A DNA stretch of 64,000 bases from contig CAWIYZ010000015.1 in assembly GCA_963840425.1 (NCBI GenBank), positions 1 to 64,000 on the forward strand. Direction: 5' to 3'. This document shows, piece by piece, positions 55,053 to 62,421 of the stretch. This stretch comes from CADEFX01 sp963840425. GTDB taxonomy: Bacteria; Pseudomonadota; Alphaproteobacteria; Rhizobiales; Hyphomicrobiaceae. The notes beneath the pieces are model-generated. The model was given only the letters and a program-made list of their open reading frames with translations, was not told where the DNA came from and searched no databases. How positions within the stretch are numbered: position 1 is the stretch's first letter; the number at the start of each line of letters is the position of its first letter. A program made the translations under genes and the position numbers.

Positions 55053-55550
55053 ATGGCCGACGCACCGGCACTCGTCGCAATCATCATGGGCAGTCAGTCC
55101 GACTGGCCGACCATGCGGTCGGCCGCGTCGGTTTTGGACGAGCTCGGGGTCCCTTTCGCAGTCCGCATCGTATCCGCGCATCGTACGCCGGAGCGGCTTT
55201 ATCAGTTTGCCAAGGCGGCGCGCACGTCCGGCTTCAAAGTCATCATCGCCGGCGCCGGCGGTGCCGCCCATTTGCCCGGCATGACCGCCGCGCTCACGTC
55301 TCTGCCGGTGCTTGGAGTGCCCATCCGCTCGAGTGCGCTGGATGGGCAGGACAGCCTGTTGTCGATTGTGCAGATGCCTGCCGGAGTTCCCGTCGGGACG
55401 CTCGCTATCGGCGAGGCCGGCGCAGTGAATGCTGGTCTGCTGGCGGCGCAGATACTCGCTCTCTCTGATCCGGCCCTGGCGACACGTATCGAGGCTTGGC
55501 GCTCACGTCAGACTGCAGACGTCGCCGAGGCTCCAAAACGCGATGTCTGA
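55053..55550 (+). CDS. purE: N5-carboxyaminoimidazole ribonucleotide mutase
   Basis: PurE moves the carboxyl group of N5-CAIR to make CAIR in purine synthesis. The 165-residue protein has the signature IIMGSQSDWPTMRSA near the N-terminus, SAHRTPERLYQFAK near 45-58 with the catalytic His, and AGAGGAAHLPGMTAALT and PVGTLAIGEAGAVNAGLLAA further on. It overlaps purK by 8 bp, so translation is coupled, as expected for enzymes of consecutive steps. Confidence 0.96.
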   Translation: MADAPALVAIIMGSQSDWPTMRSAASVLDELGVPFAVRIVSAHRTPERLYQFAKAARTSGFKVIIAGAGGAAHLPGMTAALTSLPVLGVPIRSSALDGQDSLLSIVQMPAGVPVGTLAIGEAGAVNAGLLAAQILALSDPALATRIEAWRSRQTADVAEAPKRDV

Positions 55551-56652
55551 GCCCGTCTTGCGCGCTGGTCCGCTGGCGCCGCGATCCACCATCGGCATCC
55601 TCGGGAGCGGTCAGCTCGGCAAGATGCTGGCCCAGGCTGCAAGCCGTCTTGGTTTCCGCACGCACATCTATGCCGACGATTCAGGGCCGGCATTCGACGT
55701 TGCGACGACACATTCGGTCGGAGGGTACGGCAACCTGGCTCGGCTCGACGAGTTCGCGCGGACGGTCGATGTCGTGACCTACGAGTTCGAGAATGTTCCC
55801 GTGGACGCGGCTGAGCATCTGGCGCGTACAGTGGCTGTGTATCCAGGCGCTCGGGCCCTCGCGGTGTCGCAGGAGCGTCTTGTCGAGAAGACGGCCATCG
55901 CGGATCTCGGGATTCCGGTGGCGCCCTTTGTGGCGGTTCGCACGGCCGAGGATGTCGCGGCAGCGACTACGGCCCTCGGCGCGTGGGGCGGTCCGGCAAT
56001 CCTGAAAACGGCGCGCCTCGGCTACGACGGTAAGGGCCAAATCGGCGTCGCGGCAGCAGGAGGCCTGGCTGCTGCCGTGTCAACTCTCGGCAATGTCCCT
56101 TGCGTGCTGGAGCAGCGTGTTGCCTTCGCCGCAGAAATCTCGGTGCTGGTGGTCCGCGGCCGTGACGGCGATACAAGGTTCTATGACATTCCACGCAACA
56201 GCCACGAGGGGGGTATCCTGCGGCGGTCGGTCGTGCCCTCTGGGCTGCCAGCCGAGATCGAACGGCAAGCTTGCCATATGGCGGGGCGTATTGCCGAGGC
56301 CCTTGACTATGTCGGTGTCCTCGGCGTCGAGATGTTCTGGCTCGGGTCCGGAGCAACCGAGCCCTTGCTGGTCAACGAGATCGCCCCGCGTGTGCACAAT
56401 TCCGGACACTGGACGATGGATGCCTGCGCGGCGGATCAATTCGAGAATCATATCCGAGCGGTCGCGGGCTGGCCGCTCGCGCCCACCGAGCGCCATTCCG
56501 ATGTCGAGATGGTGAACCTGATCGGGCATGAGGCAGACGACTGGTTGAGACTAGCGGCCGAACCAGGCGTGCGGCTCCACCTCTACGGCAAACGCGAGGC
56601 ACGCCCGGGCCGGAAAATGGGCCATGTCAATCGACTGGCGCGAAAGGCCTGA
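55543..56652 (+). CDS. purK: N5-carboxyaminoimidazole ribonucleotide synthase
   Basis: PurK carboxylates AIR with ATP and bicarbonate to N5-CAIR. The 369-residue ATP-grasp protein has IGILGSGQLGKMLAQAASRL near the N-terminus, ILKTARLGYDGKGQI in the nucleotide-binding region, and VNEIAPRVHNSGHWTMDAC near 280-300 with the metal-binding Glu and Asn. It starts within the end of purE. Following the purE-purK pair is rpsU. Confidence 0.96.
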   Translation: MSEPVLRAGPLAPRSTIGILGSGQLGKMLAQAASRLGFRTHIYADDSGPAFDVATTHSVGGYGNLARLDEFARTVDVVTYEFENVPVDAAEHLARTVAVYPGARALAVSQERLVEKTAIADLGIPVAPFVAVRTAEDVAAATTALGAWGGPAILKTARLGYDGKGQIGVAAAGGLAAAVSTLGNVPCVLEQRVAFAAEISVLVVRGRDGDTRFYDIPRNSHEGGILRRSVVPSGLPAEIERQACHMAGRIAEALDYVGVLGVEMFWLGSGATEPLLVNEIAPRVHNSGHWTMDACAADQFENHIRAVAGWPLAPTERHSDVEMVNLIGHEADDWLRLAAEPGVRLHLYGKREARPGRKMGHVNRLARKA

Positions 56653-56781
56653 GCGACACTTGGGTGGACACGTTAACCGGGCTTTGCTAAAAGCTCCTGC
56701 AACTGAAGCGGGCATCCGGCGCCACGGCGTGGGCCGGTGTGCCTTGTCCAGAAATTCCAGAGGCCACTCGAGGAACATCGC

Positions 56782-57087
56782 TTGCAAGTTCTCGTTCGTG
56801 ACAACAACGTCGACCAGGCGCTCAAGGCGCTGAAGAAGAAGATGCAGCGCGAGGGCATCTTCCGTGAGATGAAACTCCGCAACTACTACGAGAAGCCCTC
56901 CGAGCGCCGCGTGCGCGAGAAGGCGGAGGCGGTACGGCGCGCGCGCAAGTTGGCGCGCAAGCGGGCGCAGCGCGAAGGCTTGCTGCCGGGCAAGGCGGTG
57001 GCCAAGCCGGCGGCGGGCGCCGGCGGCAGGTCCGGTGCACCTGGTGGCCCCGGTCGCGGCGGTGGCGGCTTCAGCGGTCCGCGCTGA
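56782..57087 (+). CDS. rpsU: 30S ribosomal protein S21
   Basis: The 101-residue bS21 begins (M)QVLVRDNNVDQALKALKKKM and has the basic helix EKAEAVRRARKLARKRAQRE. The family's conserved first residue corresponds to TTG at 56782, preceded by GAGGAA, so the start appears to be TTG. The frame is open about 15 codons upstream. A C-terminal Gly/Ala/Pro-rich extension of about 30 residues (from GKAVAKPAAGAGG) goes beyond the typical bS21 core, a feature seen in Rhizobiales. Confidence 0.94.
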   Translation: MQVLVRDNNVDQALKALKKKMQREGIFREMKLRNYYEKPSERRVREKAEAVRRARKLARKRAQREGLLPGKAVAKPAAGAGGRSGAPGGPGRGGGGFSGPR

Positions 57088-57131
57088 GGCCCTGTCCATA
57101 TCTGACAAGTGACGGTTCGGGGCGGCGGCGC

Positions 57132-57953
57132 TTAGCGGCGCTCGTCTCGGCCGAGCGTGACTTCGAGCCAGCGCGTGACCTCTGCGATCGCGCCGTGCTG
57201 GTCGAGATCGGCGTGGCGCCCGAAGTCGAACACGATCAACCGTTTTGGCTCGTTGGCGAGCGCGAAGAGCTTGCGCCCCATCTCGAGCGGGATGAGGTCG
57301 TCGAGCGCTCCGTGCAGAATCAGCAACGGTGCGATCACTCTCCCGATCTTGCCGGCACTCTCATAGCGGTCCAACAGTAGCGGACGCACCGGGAGCCAGG
57401 AGTACTGGCGTGCCGCCACGTCGACGATGGAGGTGTAGGGCGCGTCGAGAACAATTGCTCCCACGCGCTCCTGCGCTGCCAGCGCCACGGCCACACCGGA
57501 GCCAAGTGACTCGCCGTAAACCACGATGCTTTCTGGCGCGACACCTTCCGCCAGCAGAGCGCGATAGGCCTGCAGCGCATCGCGAATGTTTGCGGCCTCG
57601 GAGGGATCGCCGGTGCTGCCGCTGTAGCCGCGATAGCTCATGGCGAAGAGGCCGAGCCCGGAGGCCCGATAGCCGGCGAAGCGTTGCGCCCGGTTCACGA
57701 GGCCCCCGGCATTGCCGTGGAAGTATAGCAGTGTTGGCTGTTGGCCGCGTGCTCTGGCCCGCCACACGATGAGCTCGGCCCCGTCTGGCGTCCGCATCAC
57801 CTGCTCGCTTATCCCGTTCAGGCCGGCGGCCGTTGGCGACACGCGGGCGGCGTTGGGAAAGTACATGAGCCGCCGCTGCCCGAGCCACGCGGCAAACGCA
57901 ACCAAGACGTAGAGGGCCAGCGCTGCGAGGCCGAGCTTAAGGACGTTTGACAT
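57132..57953 (-). CDS. Membrane-anchored alpha/beta hydrolase
   Basis: This 273-residue protein has a single N-terminal hydrophobic helix (GLAALALYVLVAFAAWLG) then YFPNAARVSP. The alpha/beta-hydrolase core has YFHGNAGGLVNRAQRF, the nucleophile elbow VYGESLGSGVAVALAAQ near residue 142, the acid in ILHGALDDLIPLEMG near 213 and a late His in GRHADLDQHGAI. It resembles ABHD12/13 and YfhR-like hydrolases. The ATG at 57953 is chosen. Substrate is unknown. Confidence 0.83.
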   Translation of the reverse strand: MSNVLKLGLAALALYVLVAFAAWLGQRRLMYFPNAARVSPTAAGLNGISEQVMRTPDGAELIVWRARARGQQPTLLYFHGNAGGLVNRAQRFAGYRASGLGLFAMSYRGYSGSTGDPSEAANIRDALQAYRALLAEGVAPESIVVYGESLGSGVAVALAAQERVGAIVLDAPYTSIVDVAARQYSWLPVRPLLLDRYESAGKIGRVIAPLLILHGALDDLIPLEMGRKLFALANEPKRLIVFDFGRHADLDQHGAIAEVTRWLEVTLGRDERR

Positions 57954-58212
57954 GGCCACGCTTCTCGACTGCGGCCGTTGCGTCGTCAAGGGATCGGCCG
58001 TTCGGCGACGCGCCCTGCAACGGTTTGAGCGAGGACAGGCTGGCGCAATACATCAGCAGGCTGCTAAGCTCAGAACTCAAGACGACGCGGCTGAACAACA
58101 GGCGCCTCGATGCCGGGACGGGAAGTCTCGCACGCCCTGCGGTATCGGTGTCGCTATTGCTCCGTCAATCGCCACGTCGCGGCAGCGAGCGCTGATCGGA
58201 GGATGAGGTTAC

Positions 58213-58989
58213 ATGCAGCAGAAAGTCGAACCCCAGGAGCAATTGAAGGCAGACACCGCGCAGTGGCAGGCGCGTGTCGATCTGGCAGCGGCCCACCGCC
58301 TCTGCGTGATGAACGGTTTCCACGAGGGCATCTTCAATCACCTGACGCTTACCGTGCCCGGTACGACGGACCGCTACTATCAGATCCCGTTCGGCCTGCA
58401 CTGGTCCGAGGTTACGGCCAGTTGCTTCATGGAGGTCGGCTGGGACGGCACGGTGCTGCGCGGCGAGGGCGAGGTCGAGCAGTCTTGCTACGCCATCCAC
58501 GCGCCCATCCATCGCATTCTGCCGCGCGCCAAGGCCGTCTTCCACACCCACATGCCCTATGCCAGTGCGCTGACCCGCCTCAAGGATCCCAAGATCAAGC
58601 CGATCGGTCAGACCGAGGTGATCATGATGCGCAAGACCGGCTACGACATGGACTATGCCGGCCCGGCCTTCGATTCGGAAGAGGGCGAACGCCTCGCCGA
58701 GATCATCGGTGACCACAAGGTGCTGTTCATGGGCAACCATGGCATCGCCACCGTGACCGACTCGGTCGCCGAGGGTTTCGATCTGCTCTACTACATCGAG
58801 CGCGCCGCGCAGGTTCAGCTCTACGCCATGTGGACGGGCCAGGAACTGTTGGAGATGCCGCCGCCGATCCTCGAGAAGACGATGGGCACCGGCGCCGGCC
58901 AGAAGTTCAAGCTCGGCAAGGGCTACGACTACCACTTCGCGGCGCTGAAGCGGATTCTGGATCGCCGCGAGCCAGACTACCGCGACTGA
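58213..58989 (+). CDS. Class II aldolase/adducin-domain protein
   Basis: This 258-residue protein belongs to the zinc-dependent class II aldolase/adducin family. The metal-binding histidines lie in AKAVFHTHMPYASALTRL near 112-129 and in MGNHGIATV near 178. The substrate loop of a true fuculose-phosphate-like aldolase is present in outline (FNHLTLTVPGT), but no particular sugar can be named. A GGAGGATGAGGTTAC precedes its ATG. A strong rho-independent terminator follows it. Confidence 0.85.
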   Translation: MQQKVEPQEQLKADTAQWQARVDLAAAHRLCVMNGFHEGIFNHLTLTVPGTTDRYYQIPFGLHWSEVTASCFMEVGWDGTVLRGEGEVEQSCYAIHAPIHRILPRAKAVFHTHMPYASALTRLKDPKIKPIGQTEVIMMRKTGYDMDYAGPAFDSEEGERLAEIIGDHKVLFMGNHGIATVTDSVAEGFDLLYYIERAAQVQLYAMWTGQELLEMPPPILEKTMGTGAGQKFKLGKGYDYHFAALKRILDRREPDYRD

Positions 58990-59019
58990 TCGAACGTTCG
59001 CGGAAGTTGTTCTGATGGC

Positions 59020-59046
59020 GGGGCGCTCGGCGCCCCGTTTTCTTTT
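59020..59046 (+). terminator. Rho-independent terminator of the aldolase-family gene
   Basis: A perfect 7-bp GC stem GGGGCGC/GCGCCCC (59020-59026 with 59030-59036) with a TCG loop is followed directly by GTTTTCTTTT. It lies 31 bp after the aldolase-family stop. Confidence 0.9.
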
Positions 59047-59089
59047 GTGCGCTATCGCGCCGCAAGAATTCACCTTGGTTATGACAAGA

Positions 59090-59104
59090 TTAATGGTTTT
59101 TTAA
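59090..59104 (+). promoter_or_regulatory. CtrA-type box 1 (TTAA-N7-TTAA)
   Basis: TTAATGGTTTTTTAA matches the alphaproteobacterial CtrA full-site consensus TTAA-N7-TTAA exactly. It lies 54-68 bp upstream of the ATG at 59158. CtrA is the cell-cycle master regulator in this class. A regulatory role is inferred from the motif only. Confidence 0.6.
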
Positions 59105-59118
59105 CCAATTGTGCGCAT

Positions 59119-59133
59119 TTAATACTTTGTTAA
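59119..59133 (+). promoter_or_regulatory. CtrA-type box 2 (TTAA-N7-TTAA)
   Basis: TTAATACTTTGTTAA is a second exact TTAA-N7-TTAA site, beginning 29 bp after the first. Its right half extends to TTAACCAT, the preferred half-site. It is 25 bp from the start codon and could overlap the transcription start. Confidence 0.6.
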
Positions 59134-59157
59134 CCATGGGTGGAAGGGGACCCTGTA

Positions 59158-59958
59158 ATGAGTGCTGTTGCGTCGCGTATCCGGGAAACGTCGAGTTTCC
59201 CGCCGGGAAAGCCGTTTCTCTCACACGTCACCATCGACTACGGTCCGGCAGATTTGCTGGGTCGACTGTTTTTAAGATGGGACACAGACCTGAGAAAGCG
59301 CGGTATCACCGTCACATTCGAGCCGGTGGAGAGACTGCTCGAGGTCAATCGTCAAAATCGTGACAGTTGGAGGCCACTTTTCCCGGTTTTCGACACCGAC
59401 GTCGGAGGTTTCAGCGAGGAAAACGGTTTTTGCCTGCTCGGCAGAAACGCGGAAGGGCGAATAGTAGCCGCGCAAGCCGCACGACTGTACAAACTGACCA
59501 AGGGCACATTCAAGGACGAGACTGAAAGCCTACGTCTTTTCTACACCGACCCGGAGCAACTGAAGCAGCCGGGCGAAACCTGCGTCGTCTCGGCGAAATC
59601 CGCGGATCGTTTCGACGGCAGAATCGTGTTCTCAGGAGCAGTCTGGTATCACCCCGAGTATCGGCGCCAAGGCCTGACCTCGATACTTCCGCGCCTGACG
59701 AAAGCCTACGCTCTCACCAAATGGTACACGGATGCCATCGTAAGCTTCATGGCTGAGGACGTGGTCAAGGGTGGAACTGCCGAACGCGCCGGTTACGCTC
59801 ACGTAGATTGGGACGTGATCATGAAAAATTCCATGCTGGGCGATTTGCGCCTGGCCTTCATCTGGTCGAGCACGTCGGAATTGATCGACTATTTCGCCAG
59901 CTATCTAGGCGAGGCCAATTCTGAGATCGATCCGATTATCTATGATCGAGCCGCCTAG
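59158..59958 (+). CDS. GNAT-like acyltransferase of unknown substrate, CtrA-box promoter
   Basis: This 266-residue cytosolic protein shows no signal or membrane segment. A GNAT-type acyl-CoA-binding motif is visible as WYHPEYRRQGLTSILPRLTK near residues 163-182, with preceding strands RIVAAQAARLYKL and CVVSAKSADRFDGRIVFSG. Flanking regions are not recognised, so the GNAT call is tentative. Two perfect CtrA boxes lie within 70 bp upstream and suggest cell-cycle-controlled expression. GGAAGGGGA precedes the ATG at 59158. The last 54 bp overlap the end of the convergent gene. Confidence 0.65.
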   Translation: MSAVASRIRETSSFPPGKPFLSHVTIDYGPADLLGRLFLRWDTDLRKRGITVTFEPVERLLEVNRQNRDSWRPLFPVFDTDVGGFSEENGFCLLGRNAEGRIVAAQAARLYKLTKGTFKDETESLRLFYTDPEQLKQPGETCVVSAKSADRFDGRIVFSGAVWYHPEYRRQGLTSILPRLTKAYALTKWYTDAIVSFMAEDVVKGGTAERAGYAHVDWDVIMKNSMLGDLRLAFIWSSTSELIDYFASYLGEANSEIDPIIYDRAA

Positions 59959-60807
59959 CATGAGGCCGTCCCCGCCTTCGCCGGCGATCGGCACAATCAC
60001 GCGCCTGTAGCGCATGCGCGTTCTTCCGACGTGGGGCCATCTGACGATGGCATCCACGTCGTGAATGCGCGGCGAGCCCTCCGCCAATGCTGTGTTGTAG
60101 GCTTCGGAAGCCCAGAGGCCATAGTTGTGGTCAGGCAGGTCCTCGAGCGGTAAGCCGACGCCGTTGGCGCGCCACGCCTCGTAGTGGTTGAACAATCCAC
60201 CTCCGAACTCGCGAAAAACCATTTTTGCGGACTGCGGGTCCTTCTGCACCAAGACGTAGCGATTACCCAGTGCCTTGTTCAGCAGGTTCATGAGTGAGGC
60301 GTGTCCCTCCGGCTCGGAGAGGCGCTCCCAATACCTCAGCAGAATGCCTAGCGCGGTGCTCTCAGGTAGCTGCGCCGCCTTCACCTCGTGCGCCAGGAAG
60401 TCGTTGGGTTGTGTTCGCCGGGCTGCCTCGATGAGCTCGCTGACCCGGGCAATAGCCGTGTCGCGCGAGCGGAGCAACTCGTGGTGCCAGTCCTTGTCGA
60501 GCCACGACAACACGATGCGGTCGATACGCCCGGAACTCAGCCAATGGAGCAGACTGCGCATGGCCTCGGGGGCGACGAAGCTGGGGCGCAGTCTGATTTG
60601 GCACGATCCGCCGTAGGCATTGGTGGCGATGAAGCCGAGGTTGGTGACGGCATAGTCGGAAAACTCGCCGCCGGAATATGGAGAGTCGAACGAAGACCGA
60701 AGAGTCCTCGAGGCACCGTCCCAGATTTGCCCTTGATCATCGATCAACAGCAACGCCACAACGCCAGCTCCTGCTTCAAGCTTGTGCTTCTTTTGGCACG
60801 CGACCAT
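59905..60807 (-). CDS. Unknown protein, possible PAS-like C-terminal domain
   Basis: This 300-residue protein has no signal peptide. Residues 1-90 look like an N-terminal globular domain (VALLLIDDQGQIWDGASRTL, GGSCQIRLRPSF), followed by a helical middle (RDTAIARVSELIEAARR). A C-terminal domain (about residues 190-300) ends YRRVIVPIAGEGGDGLMLGG, which loosely resembles the end of PAS_5-type sensor domains. That resemblance is by eye only. It converges on the CtrA-box-preceded GNAT-like gene with a 54-bp overlap of coding sequence, which could couple their expression by antisense. Confidence 0.6.
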   Translation of the reverse strand: MVACQKKHKLEAGAGVVALLLIDDQGQIWDGASRTLRSSFDSPYSGGEFSDYAVTNLGFIATNAYGGSCQIRLRPSFVAPEAMRSLLHWLSSGRIDRIVLSWLDKDWHHELLRSRDTAIARVSELIEAARRTQPNDFLAHEVKAAQLPESTALGILLRYWERLSEPEGHASLMNLLNKALGNRYVLVQKDPQSAKMVFREFGGGLFNHYEAWRANGVGLPLEDLPDHNYGLWASEAYNTALAEGSPRIHDVDAIVRWPHVGRTRMRYRRVIVPIAGEGGDGLMLGGSIIDNRIDLRIGLA

Positions 60808-61209
60808 CCAATCATGATGAGGTTGCCAAAGAGTTCATTTGGCGCCGTCCAATTGGTTAGGATTTTCCTATTCACCTCAAAAGGTTACGAATATCGGCGT
60901 TCTATTCGCGGGATGCCCTATCCGGGTTCGACGGTGTGCAGCTTCTGAAATGTCGCGCTTCGTTTCGAGTTGCCGAGGTAACTGCCCGTGCGCCGCCATG
61001 ACGCCACCATGTGTGGTTAGGGTTTAAGGAATGGCCTCGCCCCAAGTTGCACACGCCAACAGGCGACCGAGTTGCGGTGTCGAAGCTCGGGATAGCGCCG
61101 CCGGCACGAAAGGTGGCTTCCGCCACAATGCTGCCACGTCCGGTTTCTTGGTTGGCAGCCAAGCTGAGGGGTGAGGCGACAAACTCGCACGTTCCGCCGC
61201 GGAGATCAT
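60808..61209. other. 402-bp region without a convincing gene
   Basis: The two flanking genes point away from each other, so this gap should hold both promoters. Short open frames on either strand lack family similarity and start signals. No TTAA-N7-TTAA or clear -35/-10 pair was found. The only clear element is GCGGAG just before the ATG at 61210. Confidence 0.5.
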
Positions 61210-62172
61210 ATGCGTTGCGTCACCACCACAGTCGTTGTCCTAGCCATGCTCGTCGCGAGTGCGACAGTGGCTGCACCCAGGCCTAAGCCCAAACCGCTGT
61301 TCGAGTCGTCGCAGGATATCCTGAGGTGGATCAACGGCTATCGCGCAAAGCCGGAGCCCGACAAGCTGCCGATGGCGATGCAGGCGATGAGCCGCCTGGC
61401 CTTGTTCAAAGACCAGGATGCATCAGGCGTTTACGTTGGCTTCGCGGCCGGGGTGCTCGGCTCCAATCCCGACAAGGCCGAGAAGCTGGTTGGCAAGATG
61501 TTTCCGATACCGCCTGAGGATCAAGTCGTCATCGTACGTGCGATCGCCTACTCGGGCTTGCCGAATTGGAAAGAGCTGCTGCAAACGTTCGTCGAACGCA
61601 TGCCGGCTCGGAAGGTGCTCATCCAGCACTATCTCTTTGGCAAGGCGCCGACCCTCGCTGCATTGCCGCTCGACACCACGCCGGCTGCCCTGGATACGCT
61701 ATGGGGCTACTATTTCGCCAGTGGCTCCCTCGAGCCCGTGTCACGGATCGTCTCAGTGCTTCCTTGGGCCAAGGATGAGAATAACGTCGAGAAGCTAACG
61801 CTCGGCAGTATGGCGAAGTGGACGCTCACCAACAATGCGCTGCAGGACAAGGAGTTGCTCGACCATTTGAAGCACGAGTTGAACACCCAGCCGAAGGCTG
61901 TCACGGCGCAACTGCGGGAAGTCATCGAGGCCGCAGAGACATTCGAGACTTCGAAGATTCGCAAACAGGCCATGGCGGCGATCGAGGAGCTCAAGCGCAA
62001 GGGCCCGGCACAGGGACGCAATATCGCCTGGTGGGGGACGGCCGGCCAGACGGCGCTTGCCTTCGGCTGCATTGTCGTGAGTGCCCTCGGCCATCCGGAG
62101 ATCGGAGTACCTTGTGTGATTGGCGGCGCCGCTTCCACCGCAGCTCTCAAATACCTCGTGCCGCAACAGTAG
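61210..62172 (+). CDS. Secreted or periplasmic protein of unknown function
   Basis: This 320-residue protein begins MRCVTTTVVVLAMLVASATVA followed by APRPKPKP, a clear signal peptide. The mature region is mainly helical and rich in Ala/Leu/Lys (LPMAMQAMSRLALFKDQDAS, KLVGKMFPIPPEDQVVIVRA, ELKRKGPAQGRN). A hydrophobic stretch near the C-terminus (TAGQTALAFGCIVVSALG) could be a membrane segment or buried helix. The HEAT-like periodicity is suggestive but not proven. No family was recognised. It is 250 bp upstream of urtA in the same direction, behind a separate promoter. Confidence 0.65.
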   Translation: MRCVTTTVVVLAMLVASATVAAPRPKPKPLFESSQDILRWINGYRAKPEPDKLPMAMQAMSRLALFKDQDASGVYVGFAAGVLGSNPDKAEKLVGKMFPIPPEDQVVIVRAIAYSGLPNWKELLQTFVERMPARKVLIQHYLFGKAPTLAALPLDTTPAALDTLWGYYFASGSLEPVSRIVSVLPWAKDENNVEKLTLGSMAKWTLTNNALQDKELLDHLKHELNTQPKAVTAQLREVIEAAETFETSKIRKQAMAAIEELKRKGPAQGRNIAWWGTAGQTALAFGCIVVSALGHPEIGVPCVIGGAASTAALKYLVPQQ

Positions 62173-62200
62173 GGATCGAGAGGTGCCAGGGCTGTGCCCG

Positions 62201-62217
62201 TGCGCATATTTTAAGCA
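62201..62217 (+). promoter_or_regulatory. Possible NtrC-type half-palindrome
   Basis: TGC-N11-GCA (TGCGCATATTTTAAGCA) matches only the outer bases of the NtrC site consensus. It lies about 150 bp upstream of the sigma-54 promoter, a usual enhancer distance. The match is weak and could be chance. Confidence 0.3.
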
Positions 62218-62367
62218 GTTGCCCAGTATTGCATAAAAAATAATCGACATACTGCCCAAGACCTGGGCGTCACGCGTTGCGCCCGCTCGCCATATGCGGT
62301 CGCGCTTTCTTCTTAAAGATATATACATCAATAGCTTGATCCACACCGAGCCTGACCTCCGACCAAC

Positions 62368-62383
62368 TGGCACACGCCTTGCC
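62368..62383 (+). promoter_or_regulatory. Sigma-54 promoter of the urea transporter operon
   Basis: TGGCACACGCCTTGCC carries the invariant GG (62369-62370) and GC (62381-62382) with exactly 10 bp between, matching the -24/-12 element of sigma-54 promoters. Transcription would start near 62394, 28 bp before the urtA ATG. Nitrogen control of urea uptake is well known, which fits. Confidence 0.75.
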
Positions 62384-62421
62384 ATTGGTAAACGTGTTGG
62401 TAATCGTCTTCGGAGGTCCTT

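Noticed and set aside
60839..61209. Short open frames in the 402-bp gap (60839-61027 plus, 61024-61209 minus)
   Set aside because: No ribosome-binding sites or family similarity, Arg/Cys/Pro-rich composition typical of shadow frames, and they sit in the shared promoter region.
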